Of a stretch of DNA of 64,000 nucleotides, positions 56,480 through 64,000 are shown in pieces. Numbering within the stretch: position 1 is the stretch's first letter; each line of letters starts with the position of its first letter. The notes below the pieces were generated by a model. It was not told the origin of the DNA. It saw only the letters and a list, made by a program, of their open reading frames with translations, and made no database searches. Made by a program: the position numbers and the translations under genes. The stretch spans positions 372,001-436,000 of the forward strand of contig NZ_SMNQ01000003.1 of the NCBI RefSeq assembly GCF_004353505.1, in the 5' to 3' direction. This DNA is from Streptomyces sp. WAC05374. Its GTDB lineage: Bacteria; Actinomycetota; Actinomycetes; Streptomycetales; Streptomycetaceae.

Positions 56480-56587
56480 ATGCGCCGAGTCGCCACCGTC
56501 CTCCTCACCACCGCCGCGGTCCTGTCCGCCCTCACCACACAAGCGGCCGCCGTCGGCATCGACCTCGCGAGCGCCATCGCCTTCTGA
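56480..56587 (+). CDS. 35-residue secreted peptide precursor
   Basis: ATG 56480 with GAAAGG upstream. MRRVATVLLTTAAVLSALTT is a clear signal sequence; cleavage after TQAAA would leave only about 11 residues (VGIDLASAIAF). It is followed by alternative hairpins and then a second small secreted peptide gene. I do not recognise a family. The mature part has no cysteine and no Ser/Thr-rich core. Confidence 0.6.
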   Translation: MRRVATVLLTTAAVLSALTTQAAAVGIDLASAIAF

Positions 56588-56590
56588 CCG

Positions 56591-56639
56591 CCCGCACCGT
56601 CCGTGACGGGGCCCGCACCGCCACGGACGGTGCGGGCCC
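56591..56639 (+). promoter_or_regulatory. Mutually exclusive hairpins between two small secreted peptide genes
   Basis: Stem A pairs 56591-56605 with 56622-56636 (15 perfect pairs, 16-base loop). Stem B pairs 56609-56620 with 56628-56639 (12 perfect pairs, 7-base loop). Both use the same 3' arm, because CCCGCACCG is present twice, so only one can form. It looks like a terminator with an alternative fold, four bases after the first peptide's stop. Confidence 0.6.
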
Positions 56640-56671
56640 GTCCCGCCCCGCCGCACGCGAGAGGAACCGAG

Positions 56672-56833
56672 ATGAGCCGACGTATCGCCCTGCTGCTGAC
56701 CGGCGCCACCCTGCTGTTCACCGCTCTCGCCACCCCGGCCGCGGCCTCCGTGCTGCCGCCGATCGGCCCGGTCAGCGGGCCGCTGACCGACATCCAGGTC
56801 GAGGGCCCGATGTTCACCAGCCCCCTGATCTGA
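56672..56833 (+). CDS. 53-residue secreted peptide precursor
   Basis: ATG 56672 with GAGGAA upstream. The signal sequence is MSRRIALLLTGATLLFTALA with a cleavage site after TPAAA. The remaining ~28 residues are SVLPPIGPVSGPLTDIQVEG then PMFTSPLI, Pro/Gly-rich and without cysteine. Same strand and same design as the preceding peptide gene, 84 bases away. No family recognised. Confidence 0.65.
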   Translation: MSRRIALLLTGATLLFTALATPAAASVLPPIGPVSGPLTDIQVEGPMFTSPLI

Positions 56834-56861
56834 GCGGGTCGGCCGCTCCTGACCTCACCGG

Positions 56862-57329
56862 TCACGCACGGACGTGGCCGGTGAGCACCATCACGATCGC
56901 CACGGCCCACGTCACCGCCGTCAGCAGTCGCTCGTAGAGCAGGATCAGCAGGCAGGCCGCCGCGCCCATGGCGACGCGCCTCCCCCGCCCGCTGTGCCGC
57001 CGGTCGGCGAACCAGCTCCGGGCGAGAATCGCGAGCGGCGCGAGGTATCCGGCCAGCCACACCGGCGGCACCCCCGCCTCGCGCAGCGGGGCGGAGCAGA
57101 CCACCAGCAGGACCAGCCCCAGCGCCGTCGCGACGAGCGGCGGCACCCACCAGCGCTCGTCGTACGGGGAGGGCGGCGACGGCACCGGCGGACGGGCAGG
57201 CAGCAGGTGCGGCGGGAACGGGTCCGGCCGGTTCCGCTTGCCGCCGTTCCGCAGGGCGCCGCCCCGCAGGGCGCTGTTCCGGGTGCCGCTCTGCCGCGTG
57301 CCGCTGCGCCGCGTGGTGCTGTTCCGCAT
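56862..57329 (-). CDS. Small membrane protein with repetitive N-terminus
   Basis: 155 residues from ATG 57329. The first ~35 residues are an Arg/Ser/Thr repeat (SGTRQSGTRNSALRGGALRNGG) encoded by short DNA repeats. Three or four hydrophobic segments follow (WWVPPLVATALGLVLLVVC, VWLAGYLAPLAILARSWF, GAAACLLILLYERLLTAVTWAVAIVMVLTG). No known domain. It ends 28 bases after the second peptide's stop, convergent. Confidence 0.7.
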   Translation of the reverse strand: MRNSTTRRSGTRQSGTRNSALRGGALRNGGKRNRPDPFPPHLLPARPPVPSPPSPYDERWWVPPLVATALGLVLLVVCSAPLREAGVPPVWLAGYLAPLAILARSWFADRRHSGRGRRVAMGAAACLLILLYERLLTAVTWAVAIVMVLTGHVRA

Positions 57330-57465
57330 GCCCCCACTCCACCGCTCCGCCCCCTCCCGGCCCCACTGTGCTGCTACTCATTCGCCGCGGCCCGGCTACT
57401 TACTCCGCCGATGCGCGACACTGGATGTTTGGCCACAGTCCCAGGCCGCCAGGAAAGGGTGAGGC

Positions 57466-59136
57466 GTGAACGGACCGCTGATCGTCCAGAGCGACAAGAC
57501 ACTCCTGCTCGAAGTCGACCACGAGCAGGCCGACGCCTGCCGGCGCGCCATCGCTCCCTTCGCGGAGCTGGAGCGCGCGCCCGAGCACATCCACACCTAC
57601 CGGGTGACCCCGCTGGGCCTGTGGAACGCCCGGGCGGCCGGGCACGACGCCGAGCAGGTGGTCGACGCGCTCGTCGAGTTCTCCCGCTACCCGGTGCCGC
57701 ACGCGCTGCTGGTGGACGTCGCCGAGACGATGGCCCGCTACGGGCGGCTCACGCTCAGCAAGCACCCCGCGCACGGGCTGGTCCTGACGACCACCGACCG
57801 GCCCGTCCTGGAGGAGGTCCTCCGCTCCAAGAAGGTGCAGCCGCTCGTCGGGGCCCGCGTGGACCCCGACACGGTCGTCGTGCACCCCTCCGAGCGCGGC
57901 CAGATCAAGCAGACGCTGCTCAAGCTGGGCTGGCCGGCCGAGGACCTCGCCGGGTACGTCGACGGCGAGGCCCACCGGATCGACCTGGCCGAGGACGGCT
58001 GGGCGCTGCGCCCGTACCAGAAGCAGGCCGTCGAGGGCTTCTGGCACGGCGGTTCGGGCGTCGTCGTGCTGCCCTGCGGCGCGGGCAAGACGCTCGTCGG
58101 GGCCGGGGCCATGGCGCAGGCCAAGGCGACCACGCTGATCCTGGTCACCAACACCGTCTCGGCCCGCCAGTGGAAGCACGAGCTGGTGAAGCGGACGTCC
58201 CTCACCGAGGACGAGATCGGCGAGTACAGCGGGACGAAGAAGGAGATCCGCCCGGTCACCATCGCCACGTACCAGGTGCTGACGACCAAGCGGAAGGGCG
58301 TCTATCCGCACCTGGAGCTGTTCGACTCCCGCGACTGGGGGCTGATCGTCTACGACGAGGTGCACCTGCTGCCGGCGCCCGTGTTCAAGTTCACCGCCGA
58401 CCTCCAGGCCCGGCGGCGCCTGGGCCTGACCGCGACGCTGGTGCGCGAGGACGGCCGCGAGTCGGACGTCTTCTCGCTGATCGGGCCGAAGCGGTGCGAC
58501 GCGCCGTGGAAGGAGATCGAGGCGCAGGGCTACATCGCGCCCGCCGACTGCGTCGAGGTGCGCGTCAATCTGACCGAGTCCGAGCGGCTCGCGTACGCGA
58601 CCGCCGAGACCGAGGAGAAGTACCGCTTCTGCGCGACGACCGCGACCAAGCAGAAGGTCGCCGAGGCCCTGGTACGGAAGTTCGCCGGCCAGCAGATCCT
58701 GGTGATCGGGCAGTACATCGACCAGCTCGACGAGCTGGGCGAGCACCTGGACGCGCCGGTGATCAAGGGTGAGACGCCCAACGCGCAGCGGGAGAAGCTC
58801 TTCGACGCCTTCCGCAACGGGGAGATCAGCGTCCTCGTCGTCTCCAAGGTGGCGAACTTCTCCATCGACCTGCCCGAGGCGACGGTCGCCATCCAGGTGT
58901 CCGGCACCTTCGGCTCGCGGCAGGAGGAGGCCCAGCGCCTCGGCCGGGTCCTGCGCCCGAAGGCGGACGGGCACCAGGCGCACTTCTACTCGGTGGTCGC
59001 CCGGGACACGATCGACCAGGACTTCGCGGCGCACCGCCAGCGGTTCCTGGCCGAGCAGGGGTACGCGTACCGGATCGTCGACGCGGACGAGCTGCTCTCG
59101 TCCAGGGACGCCGACCCGGACCTCAGCGGCGCCTGA
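57466..59136 (+). CDS. DNA repair helicase XPB (SF2)
   Basis: 556 residues from GTG 57466 with AAAGGGTGAGG upstream. The N-terminal damage-recognition-like domain is followed by the helicase core. Motif I is LPCGAGKTLVG, motif II YDEVHLLPA, motif III GLTATLVREDGRESDVF (the RED-like element of XPB), and motif VI QRLGRVLRPKADG. XPB-type proteins are 3'-5' DNA translocases in repair. The helicase-associated gene 1.1 kb upstream is the probable partner. Confidence 0.95.
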   Translation: MNGPLIVQSDKTLLLEVDHEQADACRRAIAPFAELERAPEHIHTYRVTPLGLWNARAAGHDAEQVVDALVEFSRYPVPHALLVDVAETMARYGRLTLSKHPAHGLVLTTTDRPVLEEVLRSKKVQPLVGARVDPDTVVVHPSERGQIKQTLLKLGWPAEDLAGYVDGEAHRIDLAEDGWALRPYQKQAVEGFWHGGSGVVVLPCGAGKTLVGAGAMAQAKATTLILVTNTVSARQWKHELVKRTSLTEDEIGEYSGTKKEIRPVTIATYQVLTTKRKGVYPHLELFDSRDWGLIVYDEVHLLPAPVFKFTADLQARRRLGLTATLVREDGRESDVFSLIGPKRCDAPWKEIEAQGYIAPADCVEVRVNLTESERLAYATAETEEKYRFCATTATKQKVAEALVRKFAGQQILVIGQYIDQLDELGEHLDAPVIKGETPNAQREKLFDAFRNGEISVLVVSKVANFSIDLPEATVAIQVSGTFGSRQEEAQRLGRVLRPKADGHQAHFYSVVARDTIDQDFAAHRQRFLAEQGYAYRIVDADELLSSRDADPDLSGA

Positions 59137-59296
59137 CGCCGGCTTCCTCCCCGTACTCGCCGAGGACGGCCACGCCGAACGCCGCTTCGGCGAACACCTT
59201 GATCGCCCTGAGGGCGTTGCCGAGGCGGTGGGCGGGGTGCCGGGTCGTCCCGAGGGCGGTGGCGCCCGAGGGGTTGTGGAGGGTGGCTGTGGTCAT
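59123..59296 (-). CDS. 57-residue conserved small protein
   Basis: ATG 59296 with GGAG just upstream; the start is MTTATLHNPSGATALGTT. The centre RLGNALRAIKVFAEAAFGVAVLGEYGEEAGVRRR is a possible amphipathic helix. The end overlaps the last 14 bases of the convergent XPB gene. I believe similar short proteins exist in Streptomyces, but no function is known. Confidence 0.6.
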   Translation of the reverse strand: MTTATLHNPSGATALGTTRHPAHRLGNALRAIKVFAEAAFGVAVLGEYGEEAGVRRR

Positions 59297-59536
59297 GTCT
59301 CCATGATGGATCGGCGTATGTGGGCGGTACATCGGTCCGCAGACCGAACCCCGGTGCCGTCCGCGTACGACTCCAGGCATACGGCGTCCCCTACGGGTCG
59401 GATATTCGGTGGCCCTGCCGGAGACGCCCTGGCTAGAATCGCCCGCCTTGCCCGCCTCCCGTCGTGGAGCGCCGCCCTCCGGTCGGTAACCGGTCGGCCC
59501 CGCCGTCACTCCCGTACGACCCACGGAGGCTTCGCC

Positions 59537-61552
59537 GTGCCCGATCCGCTCTCGTCCGAGCGCGCCCACCTCGCCGCCTCGCGCGCCGCGCTGCGCGCCA
59601 TGCGCGAGGACGTCCAGGCCCTCGACATCCGCGACGTCACCGCGAACTGGGTCAACGCGGCCGTGCTGTCGTCGCAGATCGAGGAGCGCATCAAGGCGCT
59701 CGCCGACCTCTCCCACACGCCGCTGTTCTTCGGGCGGCTGGATTACCTGCACACCACGCAGGAGGGGCAGAGCTTCTACATCGGGCGGCGCCACGTCCAC
59801 GACGCGGACGGCGACCCCATGGTCGTCGACTGGCGCGCCCCCGTCTCGCAGCCGTTCTACCGGGCGTCGAAGAAGGACCCCCAGGACGTCGCCCTGCGGC
59901 GCCGGTTCGGGTACACGGGCGGCGAGCTCACGGCGTACGAGGACGAGCACCTGTCCGACCCGGCGGAGGCGGAGAAGGCGTCCAGGCTGCTCCAGGCGGA
60001 GATCGAACGGCCCCGTGTCGGCCCGATGCGGGACATCGTGGCGACGATCCAGCCCGAGCAGGACGAGATCGTCCGCAGCGGCCTGTCCGGCTCGGTGTGC
60101 GTGCAGGGCGGCCCGGGCACCGGCAAGACGGCGGTGGGCCTGCACCGGGTGGCGTACCTCCTGTACGCGCACCGGGAGCGGCTGGCCCGCACCGGGACGC
60201 TGGTCATCGGGCCGAACCGGTCCTTCCTCCACTACATCGAGCAGGTGCTGCCCGCGCTGGGCGAGCTGGAGGTGAAGCAGGCGACGGTCGACGACCTGGT
60301 CGCGCACGTCGAGGTGCGGGGCACCGACGACGCGGCGGCGGCCGTGGTCAAGGGCGACGCCCGGATGGCCGAGGTGCTGCGGCGGGCGGTGCGGTCCCAC
60401 GTGACGCCGCCGACGGAGCCGCTGATGGTGGTGCGCGGGTCGCGGCGCTGGCGGGTGCCCGCGTACGAACTCGAGGAGATCGTCGCCGAGTTGCTCGACC
60501 GGGACATCCGGTACGGCGCGGCGCGCGAGGCCCTGCCGCAGCGGATCGCGCACGCGGTGCTGGTCCGCATGGAGCAGGCGGGTGAGGCGCCGGACGACCG
60601 GGTGCAGGACGCGGTGGCCCGCAACGCGGCGGTCAAGGCGGTGGTCAGGGCGGTGTGGCCGGCCGTCGACCCGGCGAAGCTGGTGCTGCGGCTGCTGTCG
60701 GACGCGGACTTCCTGGCGGAGCACGCGCGGGGGCTGCTCGACGAGGACGAGCGGAAGGCGATCCTGTGGACCAGGCCGCCGCGCTCGGTGAGGTCGGCGA
60801 AGTGGTCGGCGGCGGACGCGGTGCTGATCGACGAGGCGGCCGACCTGGTGGAGCGCACGCCGTCGCTGGGCCATGTGGTCCTGGACGAGGCGCAGGACCT
60901 GTCGCCCATGCAGTACCGGGCGGTGGGGCGGCGCTGCTCGACGGGTTCGGCGACCGTGCTGGGCGACCTGGCGCAGGGCACCACCCCGTGGGCGACGGCG
61001 AGCTGGGCGGAGGCGCTGGCGCACCTGGGCAAGCCGGACGCGGTGGTGGAGGAGCTGACGGCCGGTTTCCGCGTGCCGCGCGAGGTGATCGCGTACGCGT
61101 CCCGGCTGCTGCCGCACATGTCGCCGGGGCTGGCGGAGGTGCGCTCGGTGCGGGAGTCGCCGGGCTCGCTGGAGATCGTGGCGTGCCCGGCGAAGGAGCT
61201 GGCCGCGTCGGTGGTGGCGGCGTGCCGCGCCTCGCTGCGGCACGAGGGCTCGATCGGCCTGATCGCGGCGGACGCGCGCATCGCCGTCCTGGAGGAGGCG
61301 CTGCGGGAGGCGGGCCTGCCCTGGCTGTCGCCGGGCGAGGAGACGACGGCCGCCTCCCGCCTGACCCTGGTGCCCGCCTCGCTGGCGAAGGGCCTGGAGT
61401 ACGACTACGTGGTGCTGGACGAGCCGGCGGCCGTCGTGGACGGCGAACCCGACGAGCGCACCGGCCTGCGGCGGCTGTACGTGGCCCTGACGAGGGCGGT
61501 GTCGGGCCTGACGGTCGTGCACGCGGCGCCGCTGCCGCGCCAGTTGACCTGA
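59537..61552 (+). CDS. helD: HelD-like ATPase (RNA polymerase recycling motor)
   Basis: 671 residues from GTG 59537 with GGAGG upstream. An N-terminal coiled coil is followed by the HelD-specific DYLHTTQEGQSFYIGRRHV and VVDWRAPVSQPFYRAS. UvrD-like motifs are QGGPGTGKTAVGLHRVAYLLY (motif I), VVLDEAQDLSPMQYRAVGRR (II) and GDLAQGTTPWATASW (III). TLVPASLAKGLEYDYVVLDEP lies near the end. Actinobacterial HelD releases stalled RNA polymerase from DNA and can affect rifampicin tolerance. A TAGAAT box is at 59434-59439. Confidence 0.93.
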   Translation: MPDPLSSERAHLAASRAALRAMREDVQALDIRDVTANWVNAAVLSSQIEERIKALADLSHTPLFFGRLDYLHTTQEGQSFYIGRRHVHDADGDPMVVDWRAPVSQPFYRASKKDPQDVALRRRFGYTGGELTAYEDEHLSDPAEAEKASRLLQAEIERPRVGPMRDIVATIQPEQDEIVRSGLSGSVCVQGGPGTGKTAVGLHRVAYLLYAHRERLARTGTLVIGPNRSFLHYIEQVLPALGELEVKQATVDDLVAHVEVRGTDDAAAAVVKGDARMAEVLRRAVRSHVTPPTEPLMVVRGSRRWRVPAYELEEIVAELLDRDIRYGAAREALPQRIAHAVLVRMEQAGEAPDDRVQDAVARNAAVKAVVRAVWPAVDPAKLVLRLLSDADFLAEHARGLLDEDERKAILWTRPPRSVRSAKWSAADAVLIDEAADLVERTPSLGHVVLDEAQDLSPMQYRAVGRRCSTGSATVLGDLAQGTTPWATASWAEALAHLGKPDAVVEELTAGFRVPREVIAYASRLLPHMSPGLAEVRSVRESPGSLEIVACPAKELAASVVAACRASLRHEGSIGLIAADARIAVLEEALREAGLPWLSPGEETTAASRLTLVPASLAKGLEYDYVVLDEPAAVVDGEPDERTGLRRLYVALTRAVSGLTVVHAAPLPRQLT

Positions 61553-61554
61553 CC

Positions 61555-62622
61555 TCATGGGTCCGGCATGAGCGGGATCACGGCGGGCGGCGGGTCCGCG
61601 CCGGGCAACCCGAGCGCCAGTCCCCCGACGTGCATCAGACGGTCGCGGTACGGGGCGAGGAACGGGGCGCTCAGTGAGGCGTCGACGGCCCCCACCGGGC
61701 AGGCGGCCAGCCCAAGGTCGGTGGCGGTCAGGCACAGCGTCTGCAGGAGGCATCCGGTGTCGCGGTAGATCAGTGCGAGCACCAGGCGGGAGTACTTCCA
61801 GGCGGTGCGCTCCGCGCACGAGGTGAGGTAGAGGCTGATGGGCGGCGGCGCGTCCATCCCGGTGGGCGCGACGACGAACCGTTGCTGAAGCGCGGTCAGG
61901 CCGTCGTCCCAGGGCGCCAGTCGGTCGAGTACGTGGCCGAAGGGGTCGTAGTGGTAGGCGCCCGGTTCGAGGCCGTCCACGTCCCGGGCCAGGACGTGGA
62001 TCTCCAGGCTGTGGCGTGCGCCGCCCGACGGGGTGGGTCGCTGGGTCTGCTGGTACGCGAGCGGCGGCAGGTGGCCGCGGACCCGGGCGGCGCGTTCGAG
62101 GAACGCGGCCAGGCTGCTGAGGGGTACGGGGTGTGGGGCGTAACCGCGGATGGTGCGGCGCTCGGCGAGCACGGTGGCCAGGGGGCGGCTGTCCGCGCCA
62201 CCGGCTCCCGGCAGCGGAATGGTGGCGGTGGCCTCGCCGTGACGGAGGCGAGCGGGCGGTGAGGCGCCGAGGTCCCGCCCGGTGAGGCCGGCGCTGCCCG
62301 CCTGCCGGTGGACGGCCAGTTCGTACGGGCTCCACCCGTCGGCGGCCTCGTCCTTGTCGTCGGGCGGGCAGTGCCGGACGATGCCGGCGTCGGCCAGCTT
62401 CTCCAGCAGCGCGGCCACGGGGCCGGGGCCGGGTGACTCGTCCCAGAGGCCGTGCAGGTCCTCGGCCGTGCGGGGCCGGTCGAGGAGGGCGAGGAGGGCG
62501 AGGAGGCTCGGCCGGGCGCTGAAGACCCGCCACTGGCGGCAGTCGCGCAGGACCATGCCGGAGTCGGCTCCCCATTCGGGGATCAGATCCGGATTGCGGC
62601 GGTAGTACCGGCGATCGCTCAT
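61555..62622 (-). CDS. SagB-type (nitroreductase-fold) FMN dehydrogenase of a RiPP cluster
   Basis: 355 residues from ATG 62622 with GAGGAG upstream. An N-terminal winged/helical region (about 1-80; YYRRNPDLIPEWGADSGMVL, LHGLWDESPGPGPVAALLEKL) precedes the SagB/ThcOx core: ERRTIRGYAPHPVPLSSLAAFLERAARV, LEIHVLARDVDGLEPGAYHYD, and DTGCLLQTLCLTATDLGLAACPVGAVD near the C-terminus. In TOMM clusters SagB oxidises azolines to aromatic azoles. It lies 11 bases downstream of the YcaO gene and overlaps nothing. Confidence 0.9.
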   Translation of the reverse strand: MSDRRYYRRNPDLIPEWGADSGMVLRDCRQWRVFSARPSLLALLALLDRPRTAEDLHGLWDESPGPGPVAALLEKLADAGIVRHCPPDDKDEAADGWSPYELAVHRQAGSAGLTGRDLGASPPARLRHGEATATIPLPGAGGADSRPLATVLAERRTIRGYAPHPVPLSSLAAFLERAARVRGHLPPLAYQQTQRPTPSGGARHSLEIHVLARDVDGLEPGAYHYDPFGHVLDRLAPWDDGLTALQQRFVVAPTGMDAPPPISLYLTSCAERTAWKYSRLVLALIYRDTGCLLQTLCLTATDLGLAACPVGAVDASLSAPFLAPYRDRLMHVGGLALGLPGADPPPAVIPLMPDP

Positions 62623-62633
62623 GGGCGGGCTCC

Positions 62634-63905
62634 TCAGAGAAAGGGGTGCGGCATGGTGTTGAGCTCCTCCTCCGAGAGCGGGGTGGTGCGCGCCCCCATC
62701 GCGACGGGCGCCTGGAAGACACGGGGGCCGCCGCGCCGGTGGAAGTCCCGGCGCAGCGTGATGGGGCACAGGCCCGGCACGATCGTCCGCACGACCGACA
62801 CCCCGCATTCGTGCACGTCGATGGGGGTGATGTCGACGGTGATGGCCTCGTGGCCGGCGGCGGTCAACCGCTCGACGGCTTCGGTGAGGTCGGCATGTGC
62901 GGGCCGTCCGCCGGCCCTGGGCGTGGGCAGTGGGCGCAGGGGGCCGTCCTCCATGAACCGCAGATGGTCCAGGCGTTCGGGGGCGCAGTAGTAGCGGCCG
63001 AAGTCCATGACGGTACGCAGGTCCTGGTCCCATTCGGGAACGCCCTCCGTCTGGAGCATCGTCTCGACCGAGTCCAGGCACAGACACGCCTCTTCCAGGG
63101 CGCCCTGAACGGCTTCGTGCGGGTCGAGGGCGGCGCGGGCCGCGTGGGTGACGACCGGCCGGGCAGTGGTGCCCGTGATCACCTGCACCCCGACCACGGG
63201 AATGCCCAGGTCGGTGGTGAGGTCTTTGCACAGGACGCGGGCGCCGGTGGCGGTCAGCCGCCCGGCCATCTCGCGGGCCGGGCCGTCGGGAAGGAGGGAC
63301 AGGTCCAGAGTGGGGAGGGTGAGCCGGTTGGACCAGAAGATGACGGCCGCGTCCCGTTCCACCAGTTCCAGCAGTGCGCCCAGGGCGGCGTGGGCGGCGT
63401 CGCGTCCGGCGGCCAGGCCGTTGGAGATGGCGTCGTACCAGGGCTTGTGGCCGCGTGGGAAGCGGTAGGGCAGATAGACGGCGCAGGCGGGTACGTAGCG
63501 CGGGCGCCCGGTCGTCAGCGAGACGCCCCGGACCCAGTCGATCTCGGCGTCCGGTTCGAACGGGCCGTAGCGGGGCAGGCGCGCGTACTCCGCGGCCGAA
63601 CCGAGGGGCAGAGTCCGGGGGTCGACGGCATCCCCACCGAGCGCGGCTAGGGTGGAGCGCACCAGCCGCGCCGGGTCGTAGACCCCGGCGGCGTAGCGCT
63701 CCATGGTCTCCCCCAGGGCGCACACCCGGGCGGTGTCGGGGTCCCACTTGTTCGCGGCGCCCTGCGGTTCGGCCTTGACGGGAGAGAACCAGGTCGTCGT
63801 CGGCATTCCGGTCGTGTACGCGCTCGTGGTGGCGCCCGCCCGGTCGGCCTCACGCACGAGCATCCCGGCCACCAGCCCGGTCAGCGGGTCGACGGCATGG
63901 CGCAT
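62634..63905 (-). CDS. YcaO-family cyclodehydratase (start may lie beyond window)
   Basis: 423 residues if started at ATG 63905, but the same frame is open to base 64000. YcaO landmarks are KWDPDTARVCALGETMERYAAG (nucleotide/Mg site), AISNGLAAGRDAAHAALGALLELVERDAAVIFW, LEEACLCLDSVETM and RTIVPGLCPITLRRDF. It ends MPHPFL rather than the PxPxP tail common in azoline-forming members. YcaO proteins activate peptide backbone amides to make thiazolines and oxazolines. It is followed immediately by SagB. Confidence 0.9.
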   Translation of the reverse strand: MRHAVDPLTGLVAGMLVREADRAGATTSAYTTGMPTTTWFSPVKAEPQGAANKWDPDTARVCALGETMERYAAGVYDPARLVRSTLAALGGDAVDPRTLPLGSAAEYARLPRYGPFEPDAEIDWVRGVSLTTGRPRYVPACAVYLPYRFPRGHKPWYDAISNGLAAGRDAAHAALGALLELVERDAAVIFWSNRLTLPTLDLSLLPDGPAREMAGRLTATGARVLCKDLTTDLGIPVVGVQVITGTTARPVVTHAARAALDPHEAVQGALEEACLCLDSVETMLQTEGVPEWDQDLRTVMDFGRYYCAPERLDHLRFMEDGPLRPLPTPRAGGRPAHADLTEAVERLTAAGHEAITVDITPIDVHECGVSVVRTIVPGLCPITLRRDFHRRGGPRVFQAPVAMGARTTPLSEEELNTMPHPFL

Positions 63906-64000
63906 GCGCTCCCAGTCGGTGCCGCTGTCGCGCTCGGGCGCGGCTTCGGGGCGTGCGTCGCCGCGGGGCGCGGGGCGGACACCGGCGGGGCAGCCGGGGC

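Noticed and set aside
56480..56833. Small peptides as precursors for the YcaO/SagB enzymes
   Set aside because: They have Sec signals, no Cys-rich or Ser/Thr-rich core, and lie about 5 kb away behind unrelated genes.

Overview
The window is chromosomal DNA from a high-GC actinomycete, almost certainly Streptomyces or a very close relative. The evidence is roughly 70-75 percent GC, tightly packed genes with many GTG and TTG starts and 4-base ATGA/GTGA overlaps, a conservon with its cytochrome P450s, the futalosine menaquinone genes mqnB and mqnD, XRE/DUF397 regulator pairs, and several actinobacterial DUFs (DUF742, DUF2530, DUF2771, DUF3027, DUF4360). I saw no rRNA, tRNA, CRISPR array, insertion sequence or phage genes. 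No stretch longer than 300 bases lacks a gene.

Layout. 1-5545: a coupled AtuA/TIGR03084 pair behind a perfect 18-bp palindrome, an EamA exporter, and a large FAD/Fe-S oxidoreductase. 5673-10994: a complete conservon, cvnA-B-C-D followed by two P450s. Every junction overlaps. The first P450 has E-V-L-W where the K-helix ExxR should be, as in CYP157; the second looks like CYP154. 11076-13058: serC and a secreted DUF4360 protein, each followed by a strong hairpin. 13135-18224: two self-contained export modules (DrrAB-like ABC transporter with a TetR regulator; TetR regulator with a 14-TM MFS pump), each with operator-like inverted repeats. 18282-23310: secreted or exported proteins (beta-propeller, SGNH hydrolase, Tat lipoprotein, S41 protease). 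23323-25872: an accessory-looking regulatory patch (HTH protein, unknown protein, XRE regulator, DUF397). 25895-38500: hydrolases, a glycosyltransferase, several MarR regulators with their targets, a membrane-linked Ser/Thr kinase, an aldo/keto reductase and thpR.

38639-53561 is conserved-looking chromosome: an NCS2 purine permease, a DUF2530 protein, a CtpE-like P-type ATPase, a sacsin-type ATPase, DUF3027, an MFS protein, a DUF2771 lipoprotein, mqnB-mqnD, a cold-shock-domain protein and a HAD phosphatase. 53604-61552 holds nucleic-acid motors: a helicase-associated/WYL-like protein, an XPB helicase and a HelD-type RNA polymerase recycling factor. Two tiny secreted peptides lie between the first two, separated by mutually exclusive hairpins. 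61555-64000 is the edge of an azole-type RiPP (TOMM) cluster: a SagB dehydrogenase and a YcaO cyclodehydratase whose reading frame stays open to the window edge. The precursor peptide and leader-binding protein are presumably outside.

Recurring themes: (i) many genes have a TANNNT box 6-7 nt before the start codon, suggesting leaderless transcripts. The best case is a 28-bp near-palindrome that places two face-to-face promoters between 53561 and 53604. (ii) Three convergent gene pairs end on a shared CTAG. (iii) Only two genes were seen with a TTA (bldA-type) codon. (iv) A MerR/SoxR-type promoter with a 19-bp spacer drives a MarR gene at 30035. The strongest leads for something undescribed are the SagB/YcaO cluster edge, the peptide/hairpin unit at 56480-56833, and the symmetrical promoter at 53569-53596.
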